From Tessaracoccus defluvii (GTDB lineage: Bacteria > Actinomycetota > Actinomycetes > Propionibacteriales > Propionibacteriaceae), in NCBI RefSeq assembly GCF_014489575.1, contig NZ_CP060789.1:682001-746000 (forward strand): a stretch of DNA of 64,000 bases, given 5' to 3'. Under the pieces are notes generated by a model, which was not told where the DNA came from, made no database searches, and saw only the letters and a program-made list of their open reading frames with translations. Of the stretch, positions 54,099 to 64,000 are shown one piece after another; position 1 is the first letter of the stretch, and the number at the start of each line of letters is the position of its first letter. A program made the translations under genes and the position numbers.

Positions 54099-54232
54099 CT
54101 CTAGACCTCGCTCACTTCTGTGGCAATAACCTCGCTGGGGACCCTACTGCACCGCTCGGACAGAACCGGCCAGGGCGACGCGTTGGGGTGTACTCCAACG
54201 CAACGAGTTGGGTTACGACCGTCGACGCAGGC
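54099..54232. promoter_or_regulatory. Upstream region of the resolvase gene, possible res site
   Basis: 134 bases with no gene. They contain the dyad CGTTGGGGTGTACTCCAACG (54181-54200), followed by a related half-site GAGTTGGGTTACGACC. Resolvases usually bind dyads next to their own gene, so this is a candidate res or operator site. Confidence 0.35.
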
Positions 54233-55102
54233 TCATGCCCGCCGCCAGACCATCACCCGAGCGGTTGACGTCTTGAGCGGCGCGCCAGACGGGCCCTTGA
54301 TGTACGGAGCGACCCACTGCAGCCGCCGCAGCAACCGGCCAGGACCGTGCGCCTGCTGAGTCCAATGCCCCCGCACCAGGTGCCGCACCGTGAGCCGACG
54401 ACCGGATGCCTCTTCCTGCTCGACCTCGACATGACGTAGCGGCCGCAGGTCGATCACCGTCACCGTGGACGTCTGCGGCGTCTGCCGCTGCGCCGGCTGC
54501 CCGGTGCACGAGTCCAGGACGCGGCGCTGCGCCACGGTCGGGGTCATCATCATCGTCCAGCACGCCGCGACGAAACACATCAGCGACTCCACCCCCGGCG
54601 GCGAGTCCTCACCCGTCAGGAAGGGCAGGTCGCCGCCGATCTCCGCCCCGGGGATCGGTGCCACATACCGGAAGTCCGACACCAGTTGCTGCCACCGTGA
54701 CGGGATCGACGACGGACGCGCCAGCAGCGTCACCTCGAGGTGACCGTCAGGCATCGTGCGCCAGTGCAGCGCATCGACCGGCACCGCTGGCACCCGCTCC
54801 GACAGCACGAGCGGCGGCAGCGGCACCTCGCACCCCAAGATCCCGTCCAGCGACGGCCTGTCCTGCGCGGTCACCCCAGGAATGTCGCGCGAGGCGTCCA
54901 GAGCGAGCTCCAGCATCGGCCCTGTCACCCAGTACAGGTCCGAGCGCCGCAGCCGCTCACGCCGCATGTCCTCGGCCCGCTCCGCCGCCCCGGCCAGGGA
55001 TGCCAGCCGCTCCACCGCCACCGCCTCCCGCTCGCACGCGGCGAAAAGATCCTGCCTGATCGCCGGCATCAGCCGAGGCGACCAGCGAGCCTTCCGACTC
55101 AC
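54233..55102 (-). CDS. Hypothetical accessory protein
   Basis: About 289 residues from a GTG at 55102, six bases after the preceding small gene; an ATG at 55067 (MPAIRQDLFAACER) is an alternative. No signal peptide or catalytic motif was recognised. The N-terminal half is helical and charged (VERLASLAGAAERAEDMRRERL); one hydrophobic stretch (SLMCFVAACWTMMMT) lies near residue 190. It is encoded together with a ribbon-helix-helix protein upstream and a resolvase downstream, a layout seen in small plasmids and mobilisable elements. Confidence 0.55.
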   Translation of the reverse strand: MSRKARWSPRLMPAIRQDLFAACEREAVAVERLASLAGAAERAEDMRRERLRRSDLYWVTGPMLELALDASRDIPGVTAQDRPSLDGILGCEVPLPPLVLSERVPAVPVDALHWRTMPDGHLEVTLLARPSSIPSRWQQLVSDFRYVAPIPGAEIGGDLPFLTGEDSPPGVESLMCFVAACWTMMMTPTVAQRRVLDSCTGQPAQRQTPQTSTVTVIDLRPLRHVEVEQEEASGRRLTVRHLVRGHWTQQAHGPGRLLRRLQWVAPYIKGPSGAPLKTSTARVMVWRRA

Positions 55103-55107
55103 TGCCG

Positions 55108-55236
55108 TCAGGCCTTGCGGGCCAGCTCTGCGGCCACGACCTGCCGGACCCACTCGGCCCGCGACACGCCAGCCTCCGCAGCGGCACGGTCCATCTCGCT
55201 AAGCATCTCCGCTGGGACCAGGAGCTTGGTCGACAC
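55108..55236 (-). CDS. Ribbon-helix-helix (CopG-like) small protein
   Basis: A 42-residue protein reading VSTKLLVPAEMLSEMDRAA and then GVSRAEWVRQVVAAELA. A short beta strand followed by two helices with the turn AGVSRAEW is the ribbon-helix-helix pattern of CopG/Arc DNA-binding proteins. The GTG at 55236 has GAGGA seven bases upstream. It lies 7 bases downstream of the kinase gene and precedes the hypothetical gene by a few bases. It could be the antitoxin-like or copy-control regulator of that gene, which is inference. Confidence 0.6.
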   Translation of the reverse strand: MSTKLLVPAEMLSEMDRAAAEAGVSRAEWVRQVVAAELARKA

Positions 55237-55243
55237 CGCGTCC

Positions 55244-56392
55244 TCAAGACCGGCCGCTCGTCGAAGTGCGGGCGTCGAAACCGTGCGGCAGCCGCACCTC
55301 GAGCCGCCAGGCCCCGTTCTTCAGCGTGGATTCGACGGTGCCACGGAACAGGGCGGCGCGCTCGCGTACCCCGATGAGGCCGAGTCCCGTGGGCCGGCGT
55401 CCCGGTCGCAGAACCGTGTCGTTGGTGAAGACGGCGACCACCGACTCCGGCGTCGAGCGGAGCTCGATGAGGCAGGTGGAGCCCTCGCGGGCGTACTTCA
55501 GCATGTTGTTGACGGCCTCCACCGCGATCTTCCCGAGCACCGCGGCACGCGCGGCCGAGATCGTCTCGATGTCGAAGACGAGGCGCCCGTCGAGGTGACC
55601 TGCCGTCAACCTGCCGAGCTGGCGATCGAGGAAGGCGGCGAGGGACTCGGCGTCCACGACATGGGTCTCCGGCAGCGGGCCTGCGTCCCTGGAGCGCAGC
55701 GTCGAGAGGATCTGGCGCAGATCCTGTGCCGCGGAACCGCATTCGTCGGCGATCTCCTGCAGCTGGTCGCGCATGCCGTCGGTGGCGTCGGGCTCCCAGG
55801 CGGCCATGTGGGCACGCATGGACGCGTGGGACAGGGTCTGGGCGACGGTGTCGTGCAGTTCGCGTGCGAGCTCGAGCCGCAGGTCGAGCAGCTGCCGCTC
55901 CGCGCGCTCCCGCTCCAGCTGGATGAGCGCCTCCGCCTTGTGCCAGAGGATGCCGGCGCCGACAGCGAGGGCGGCGAGCACCACCAGCACCGTGCTGCTG
56001 GCGATCAGTTCCTCGGTGGAGCGGCTGCTGTGCAGACCCTGGGTCACGAAGGCGGCGGAGCCGACGACGCCCAGAATCCACGGCCAGTACGTCAGCTGCA
56101 GCCTGACCGCCGCGAACACGTTGATCGCGAAGGAGAGGGCCGCCGGGCCGAGGTACTGCCCGGGAACCGAAAGAAGCGCAAGGAGCGCGCCGGCACTGAT
56201 CGCGGCGGCGACACGCGGGAAGCGCCCGGACAGGGCGGCTCCCACGCAGACCGAGAGATTCAGGACCCAGGCGTGGGGAGGGGTCGGCAGACCGAGCATC
56301 GTGCCGATGACCAGCCCGAGGACCAGCAGGGCGAGGGCCGGTTCCAGCCAGACGGACGCCGGCCTCCGTGTCTGGTCGGGTTGGCCATCCAT
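55244..56392 (-). CDS. NarL-type membrane histidine kinase
   Basis: 382 residues. About five or six membrane spans occupy residues 15-170 (LEPALALLVLGLVIGTMLGL; ISAGALLALLSVPGQYLG; IASSTVLVVLAALAVGAGIL). The HisKA_3 phospho-acceptor is LARELHDTVAQTLSHAS, and the ATPase has EAVNNMLKYAREG (N box) and PTGLGLIGVRERAALFRG (G box). The start at 56392 (MDGQPDQTRRPASVW) gives the short cytoplasmic N-terminus usual in this class. It most likely phosphorylates the regulator at 56693-57340. No extracellular sensor domain is visible. Confidence 0.88.
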   Translation of the reverse strand: MDGQPDQTRRPASVWLEPALALLVLGLVIGTMLGLPTPPHAWVLNLSVCVGAALSGRFPRVAAAISAGALLALLSVPGQYLGPAALSFAINVFAAVRLQLTYWPWILGVVGSAAFVTQGLHSSRSTEELIASSTVLVVLAALAVGAGILWHKAEALIQLERERAERQLLDLRLELARELHDTVAQTLSHASMRAHMAAWEPDATDGMRDQLQEIADECGSAAQDLRQILSTLRSRDAGPLPETHVVDAESLAAFLDRQLGRLTAGHLDGRLVFDIETISAARAAVLGKIAVEAVNNMLKYAREGSTCLIELRSTPESVVAVFTNDTVLRPGRRPTGLGLIGVRERAALFRGTVESTLKNGAWRLEVRLPHGFDARTSTSGRS

Positions 56393-56516
56393 GGCGCGCA
56401 GTCTATAGAGCCGGCGCCCCTCCGGGCCGAATCGGGTCAGAAGCAGACGCGGAACAGGCGGCAGAGCCAGGTCGAAGTCGGCTTGAGGGTGTTGCGGACG
56501 GTCTGCGGTGCCACCG

Positions 56517-56567
56517 TCAGGGTGAGAAGGGCGCTGTAGGGGCGGCGTCAGCGAGAAGCTCGACCAT
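56517..56567 (-). CDS. Candidate 16-residue peptide gene between regulator and kinase
   Basis: On the minus strand GAAAGGAA is placed correctly before an ATG that opens MVELLADAAPTAPFSP followed by TGA. The gap between regulator and kinase (300 bases) is otherwise empty. A short peptide gene in a two-component locus could be a signal peptide, a leader peptide or chance; only the ribosome-binding site supports it. No processing enzyme is encoded nearby. Confidence 0.4.
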   Translation of the reverse strand: MVELLADAAPTAPFSP

Positions 56568-56643
56568 TTCGGGGTTCCTTTCACTCGTACACCCAGAGGG
56601 TATGTACGGTGAGGGCGTCTGTGCACCCATGAACCGCCTGCGG

Positions 56644-56679
56644 GTCAACTTTCGGCGATAGTCGTGGCCGAAAGTTGAC
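56644..56679. promoter_or_regulatory. 12-bp inverted repeat upstream of the peptide and kinase genes
   Basis: GTCAACTTTCGG (56644-56655) and CCGAAAGTTGAC (56668-56679) form a perfect dyad with a 12-base spacer, just after the regulator stop codon. It may be the binding site of the adjacent response regulator or, less likely because it has no T-run, a terminator. Confidence 0.55.
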
Positions 56680-56692
56680 TTGTGTGTCGACT

Positions 56693-57340
56693 TCAGTCTT
56701 CGACGAGGCGCCACTGATAGGCCAGCGCTGCTAGCGCGGCACGGTTCGGGCGTTCGTAACGCAGCAGCAGCCGGCTGACGTAGGTCTTGATGGTGCCCAC
56801 CGCCAAGTGCATCTCTTCCGCGATCTCGGCGTTGCTGAGGCCGCGTCCGATGAGGCCGAGGAGCTTCCGGTCGCCCGGGGAGAGGTCGGCCGGCGCGGCG
56901 GCCCTGTCGAGCGTGTCGCGCAACAGGCTGGCGACCAGCTTGGGTGAGACCAGCGCATCCCCGGAGTAGGCGCTGCGGATGCCGTGGATGATGAGGGCGG
57001 GAGAGTCGGTCTTGAGAAGGAAGCCCGAGGCTCCCACCTGGATCGCACGGGTCAGGGTCCTGTCGTCCCCCAGCGCGGTGAAGCACACGGCCTTCGCGTT
57101 GATGGGCGGCGACGTGACGCGGCGGGTCACTTCGATGCCGTCGAGACGGGGCATGTGGATGTCGACCAGCACGACGTCCGGGCGCAGTTCGGCCGCCATG
57201 GTGACGGCCTCCGCGCCGTCCGTGGCCATCCCGATGAGCGTGATGTCGGGTGTGCGGGACAGATAGTTGTCGACGGCGCGTCGCGCGAGCGGGTCGTCCT
57301 CGGCCAGCAGAACCCGGATCGGAGCATCGGCGTCAGTCAT
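56693..57340 (-). CDS. NarL/LuxR-family response regulator
   Basis: 215 residues. The receiver domain has LLAEDDPLARRAV, phospho-acceptor Asp in VVLVDIHMPRLDGIEV (about residue 51) and Lys in GFLLKTDS. The LuxR DNA-binding domain has LSPGDRKLLGLIGRGLSNAE then LAVGTIKTYVSRLLLRY. The ATG at 57340 is preferred over the GTG three codons upstream. It is divergent from the RarD gene across 77 bases and is the likely partner of the kinase at 55244-56392. Confidence 0.93.
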   Translation of the reverse strand: MTDADAPIRVLLAEDDPLARRAVDNYLSRTPDITLIGMATDGAEAVTMAAELRPDVVLVDIHMPRLDGIEVTRRVTSPPINAKAVCFTALGDDRTLTRAIQVGASGFLLKTDSPALIIHGIRSAYSGDALVSPKLVASLLRDTLDRAAAPADLSPGDRKLLGLIGRGLSNAEIAEEMHLAVGTIKTYVSRLLLRYERPNRAALAALAYQWRLVED

Positions 57341-57417
57341 GCACGTCACCCTAGTGGGCGAGGTGTCACCGCGGCGCCCCGTCGCCGGTATCGCCCGGGC
57401 CGTCTAGGCTTCGGTGC

Positions 57418-58329
57418 GTGCGGGATGAACGGGCAGGGATCGGTTACGGCGTCGCTGCCTACGTCCTCTGGGGTGCGTTCCCCCTCTATTTCGTCCTGTT
57501 CGCCCGCTCGGGCCCGGTCGAGATCGTCGCCCACCGCGCGCTGTGGTCGCTGGGCTTCTGCGTGCTGCTGCTGGCGGGCACCAGGGGCTGGGCCTCGCTG
57601 CGGGAGGCGCTCGCCAACCGCAAGGTGGTCGGCGCGCTCGCGGTCGCGGGCGTGCTCATCGCAGTCAACTGGACGACCTATGTCTACGGCATCAGCGTCG
57701 GCAGGACACTGGACGCCGCGCTCGGCTACTTCATCAACCCTCTGGCCGTGGCCCTCCTCGGCATCCTCGTCCTCGGCGAGCGGCTCAGCCGGCTCCAATG
57801 GGTGGCGATGGGGTTGGGGGCGGCGGCCGTCGCCGTCCTCGTCGTCGGCTATGGCGACGTTCCCATCATCGCGCTCACGCTGGCTGTGTCGTTCGGCCTC
57901 TACTCGCTCGTGAAGAAAATGGCGGGGGCCTCGGTGGCACCCGTGCCGGGCCTGGCGATCGAAACCGCGGCGATCGCGCCCGTGGCGCTCGGCTACCTCG
58001 GGTGGTTGTCGGTCACCGGCCAGGCCACGATGGGCCCGCCGACTGCGTACTGGCTGCTGCTGGCGAGCACTGGCGTGGTGACGGCGGTGCCGTTGCTGCT
58101 GTTCGCGGCTGCGGCGCGGCGGGTGTCGATGGTGACCATCGCAATCCTCCAGTACCTCGCGCCGATCGGGCAGTTCCTGCTGGGGTGGCTGGTCTTCGAC
58201 GAGCCCATGCCGCCTGCGCGGTGGGCCGGATTCGCGCTCGTCTGGGGCGCCGTGGCGGCCTTCGTCGTGGACGCCGTCATCCGCCAGCCGAGGCCGAGCG
58301 GCACCGGCGGGTTTGCCCGCAGGGCGTGA
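57418..58329 (+). CDS. rarD: RarD-like EamA-family transporter
   Basis: A 303-residue ten-helix drug/metabolite transporter with two EamA repeats. GYGVAAYVLWGAFPLYFVLF and VEIVAHRALWSLGF are characteristic of the RarD subgroup; PLAVALLGILVLGERLSRLQ and the second-half LQYLAPIGQFLLGWLVFDEP are the repeated EamA signatures. The start is a GTG at 57418. The substrate is unknown. Confidence 0.92.
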   Translation: MRDERAGIGYGVAAYVLWGAFPLYFVLFARSGPVEIVAHRALWSLGFCVLLLAGTRGWASLREALANRKVVGALAVAGVLIAVNWTTYVYGISVGRTLDAALGYFINPLAVALLGILVLGERLSRLQWVAMGLGAAAVAVLVVGYGDVPIIALTLAVSFGLYSLVKKMAGASVAPVPGLAIETAAIAPVALGYLGWLSVTGQATMGPPTAYWLLLASTGVVTAVPLLLFAAAARRVSMVTIAILQYLAPIGQFLLGWLVFDEPMPPARWAGFALVWGAVAAFVVDAVIRQPRPSGTGGFARRA

Positions 58330-58347
58330 CACGGGGAGACTGGGTCA

Positions 58348-59946
<1,599 letters not shown>

Positions 59947-60038
59947 TCCGGCCGGACGATATGAGCAGATGATCAGTTTTTCTGCTCGATCGCTCGGCGA
60001 GGGGGGCGGCCCCGGGCGGCGGCGCCTAGGCTCAGGGT

Positions 60039-61466
60039 GTGGCACGAATCAGTTTTGGTACCGGTGGCTGGCGCGCGATCATCGGCGATGAGTTCATCCG
60101 CGCGAACGTGAGGCTGCTGGCTGCGGCCCTCGCCGAACGCATGCGTGACGAGGGCACGGCGGGCGAGGGGATCGTGATCGGGTACGACCGCCGCTTCCTC
60201 TCCGACGTCGCGGCCGAGTGGGCCGCGGAGGTGTTCGCCGGCTACGACATCCCCACCCGGGTGATCCGCGTCGCGCAGGCGCCGACCCCGCTGATCATGT
60301 GGACCGTCAAGGACCTCGACCTGCCGTACGGCATGGCCATCACCGCCTCCCACAACCCCGCCCTCTACAACGGCATCAAGGTCTTCACCCGCGGCGGCAA
60401 GGACGCGGACGAGGACGTGACGGGCGACGTCGAGCGCCGGATGGGCCTCCTGGAGGGGCCGACGGAGGACGAGATCCCCAGCGTCCCCTACGCGCGGGCG
60501 CTGTCGACCGGGGCCATCGAGGAGATCAACACCTTCAACGGCTACATCGACTCGATCATCGCGCAGGTGGACATGGAGGCGATCCGCAGCGCGGGTCTCA
60601 AGGTGGCGCTCGACCCGATGTTCGGTGTCTCGAAGACGTCGCTGCAGACCATCCTCATGACGGCGCGCGTCGACGTCGAGGTCATCAACGACCGCCACGA
60701 CACCCTCTTCGGGGGCAGGCTGCCGTCGCCGACCACCCACACGCTGCAGGCGCTGAAGCGCTACGTGGTGGAGAACGGCTGCGACCTCGGCATCGCGACC
60801 GACGGCGACGCCGACCGCATCGGCATCATCGACGACCTCGGCAACTTCCTGCACCCGAACCAGCTCCTGGTGATCCTCTACTGGTACCTGCTGCAGTACA
60901 AGGGCTGGACGGGCCCCGTGGTCCGCAACGTGGCCACCACCTCGCTCCTCGACGACCTGGCCGCCCGTTTCGGCGAGCAGGCCTACGAGGTGCCCGTCGG
61001 CTTCAAGTGGATCTCGGGCAAGATGCTGGAGACCGACGCGATCATCGGCGGCGAGTCCTCGGGCGGCCTGACGGTGCGCGGCCACATCGCAGGCAAGGAC
61101 GGCATCTACGCCGCGGCGCTGCTGGTGGAGATGATCGCCGTCGTCGGCAAACCCATGAGCCAGATCTACGCCGAGATCACGGGCCAGTTCGACCCGCACT
61201 ACATGGCCGAGACGGACTTCGCGTTCGATCCAGAGCGCAAGCCCGAGATCCTTGACACGCTCATGGTGCGGCGCGAACTGCCCGCCTTCAGTGAGCCGGT
61301 GGTCAGGACCTCCTACGAGGACGGCTGCAAGGTCTACTTCGCCGACGGCTGGATCATCGCGCGCTTCTCGGGCACCGAGCCCCTGCTGCGGATCTTCTGC
61401 GAACTGCCGACGCAGGAGCGGGCCGAGCGCTGCTGCGACGAGTTCCGGGCGTTCCTGGGGCTCTGA
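60039..61466 (+). CDS. Alpha-D-phosphohexomutase (phosphoglucomutase/phosphomannomutase)
   Basis: A 475-residue four-domain mutase interconverting hexose 1- and 6-phosphates. The phosphoserine loop is TASHNPALYNG, the metal-binding loop DGDADRIG, the sugar-binding loop GGESSGGL and the phosphate-binding loop RFSGTEPLLR. All four are intact. The GTG at 60039 is used (ARISFGTGGWRAIIG follows, the usual N-terminus). Whether glucose or mannose is preferred cannot be told from these motifs. It is convergent with the alpha-glucosidase, with only three bases between the stops. Confidence 0.93.
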   Translation: MARISFGTGGWRAIIGDEFIRANVRLLAAALAERMRDEGTAGEGIVIGYDRRFLSDVAAEWAAEVFAGYDIPTRVIRVAQAPTPLIMWTVKDLDLPYGMAITASHNPALYNGIKVFTRGGKDADEDVTGDVERRMGLLEGPTEDEIPSVPYARALSTGAIEEINTFNGYIDSIIAQVDMEAIRSAGLKVALDPMFGVSKTSLQTILMTARVDVEVINDRHDTLFGGRLPSPTTHTLQALKRYVVENGCDLGIATDGDADRIGIIDDLGNFLHPNQLLVILYWYLLQYKGWTGPVVRNVATTSLLDDLAARFGEQAYEVPVGFKWISGKMLETDAIIGGESSGGLTVRGHIAGKDGIYAAALLVEMIAVVGKPMSQIYAEITGQFDPHYMAETDFAFDPERKPEILDTLMVRRELPAFSEPVVRTSYEDGCKVYFADGWIIARFSGTEPLLRIFCELPTQERAERCCDEFRAFLGL

Positions 61467-61469
61467 GGC

Positions 61470-63432
<1,963 letters not shown>

Positions 63433-63440
<8 letters not shown>

Positions 63441-63999
63441 CGGCCCTCCTCCTGGTGAGTTCCGCGAGGATGGCGGCGTAGCGCTCCTCGTCGAGCACGT
63501 ACTTTGCCCGCATCACCAGGTAGCTGACGACCACGAGCAGCATGGGGACCACCATCATCGACATCCGGAACAGCCAGGCGTGGCCGGGCGTGACGTCCGC
63601 CGCCGACGTCGCCGTGTCCAGTCCGGTCCACAGGACAGTGGCGCCCACGACGGCGACCGCGAAGGCGTTGCTCAGCTTGTAGATGAACGGCTGGATCGAG
63701 AAAGTGACCGACTCGTTGCGGCGGCCGAGCTTCAGCTCGCCGTACTCGACGCTGTCGGCGATGAACATCACCATGAGCAGCTGGATCATGCCCTGCCCGG
63801 AGAACAGGAGGACCCCGGCCACCCCCGTCACCGGCAGCGAGGTGCCGGCGAACAGGAAGACGACGTAGCCCGCCGCCATGAGGGCGCTGGCGAGCAGGTG
63901 GATCTGGCCGCGCCGCAGCCGCTTCGAGATGAGCGGGAAGCAGACGAGCGCCGTGATCTGCGCGACGGCGAGGATGGCGGCGAAGATCGAGTAGGCGCC
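63433..63999 (-). CDS. GPH-family sugar:cation symporter (MelB-like), partial at window end
   Basis: The C-terminal 188 residues of a glycoside-pentoside-hexuronide transporter; the 5' end lies beyond the window. Several membrane helices are visible (FAAILAVAQITALVCFPLI; MVVPMLLVVVSYLVM). The stretch MFIADSVEYGELKLGRRNES is the characteristic GPH cytoplasmic loop. It is coupled to the alpha-glucosidase gene, so it probably imports an alpha-glucoside such as isomaltose or a similar disaccharide; the sugar is inference. Confidence 0.9.
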
Positions 64000-64000
64000 C

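Noticed and set aside
53372-54232. tRNA gene as attachment site near the resolvase
   Set aside because: No cloverleaf, TTCGA-type T-loop or CCA end could be found in the intergenic sequences I read. No tRNA or rRNA gene was recognised anywhere in the window.
59947-60038. Terminator after the ABC-F gene
   Set aside because: A GAGCAG/CTGCTC pairing with a T5 stretch in the loop is only 6 bp, and the T-run is inside the loop; too weak to annotate.

Overview
The window is high-GC actinobacterial DNA, probably from the Propionibacteriaceae or a close relative. The main evidence is gene order. opcA-zwf, ctaB, ctaA, an ABC-2 exporter and sufR-sufB-sufD-(Rieske)-sufC-sufS-sufU-sufT are arranged as in the Mycobacterium tuberculosis Rv1446c-Rv1466 neighbourhood. 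Codon use, the NarL/LuxR two-component pairs and the insertion-sequence types also fit Actinobacteria. The genus is inference.

Layout. (1) 1-24.8 kb is chromosomal core. It holds pentose-phosphate entry (opcA, zwf), heme O/A synthesis (ctaB, ctaA) with an ABC-2 exporter, an M3 peptidase, a DinB-like protein, an MFS exporter, a small two-component pair, the complete SUF iron-sulfur operon, and a LacI-controlled dehydrogenase/aldo-keto reductase pair. (2) 24.9-33.3 kb is the cargo of an integrative element: a giant SNF2-type helicase/methylase, a DUF4192 protein and small hypotheticals. (3) 33.4-46.2 kb is a nest of insertion sequences. Two IS256-family elements, an IS21 element, an IS30 element, a recombinase-in-trio (RIT) element, an IS110 element and an IS3 element lie in or beside one small membrane-protein gene. 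Most junctions can be read: a 9-bp target duplication for the first IS256 element, 8-bp repeats around the whole nest, and 87-bp inverted repeats on the RIT. (4) 46.2-53.4 kb encodes a secreted 2115-residue RHS-repeat polymorphic toxin with a C-terminal GIY-YIG nuclease tip. Its stop codon overlaps, as ATGA, the start of a leucine-rich-repeat protein that is the obvious immunity candidate. (5) 53.5-55.2 kb carries a serine resolvase, a 289-residue unknown and a tiny ribbon-helix-helix protein. (6) 55.2-64 kb returns to core genes: a NarL-type two-component system with a candidate 16-residue peptide gene between regulator and kinase, a RarD-like exporter, an ABC-F ATPase, a phosphohexomutase, and an alpha-glucosidase coupled to a GPH sugar symporter that runs off the window.

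A striking feature is that eleven genes between 3 and 38 kb are broken by a single-base frameshift. In every case the frame is restored by adding one base to a run of 3-5 G or C. This pattern points to sequencing or consensus error more than to decay, and it hits essential genes (sufR, sufT, ctaA, ctaB). These genes are annotated across the break and marked. The one frameshift of a different kind is a tandem 7-bp repeat in the helicase.

How the genes work together. The SUF operon under SufR builds Fe-S clusters, and CtaB/CtaA make heme A for the terminal oxidase. OpcA and Zwf supply NADPH. The right-hand block handles alpha-glucoside uptake and hydrolysis and hexose-phosphate interconversion. 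The mobile block carries an interbacterial toxin/immunity pair beside a recombinase module.
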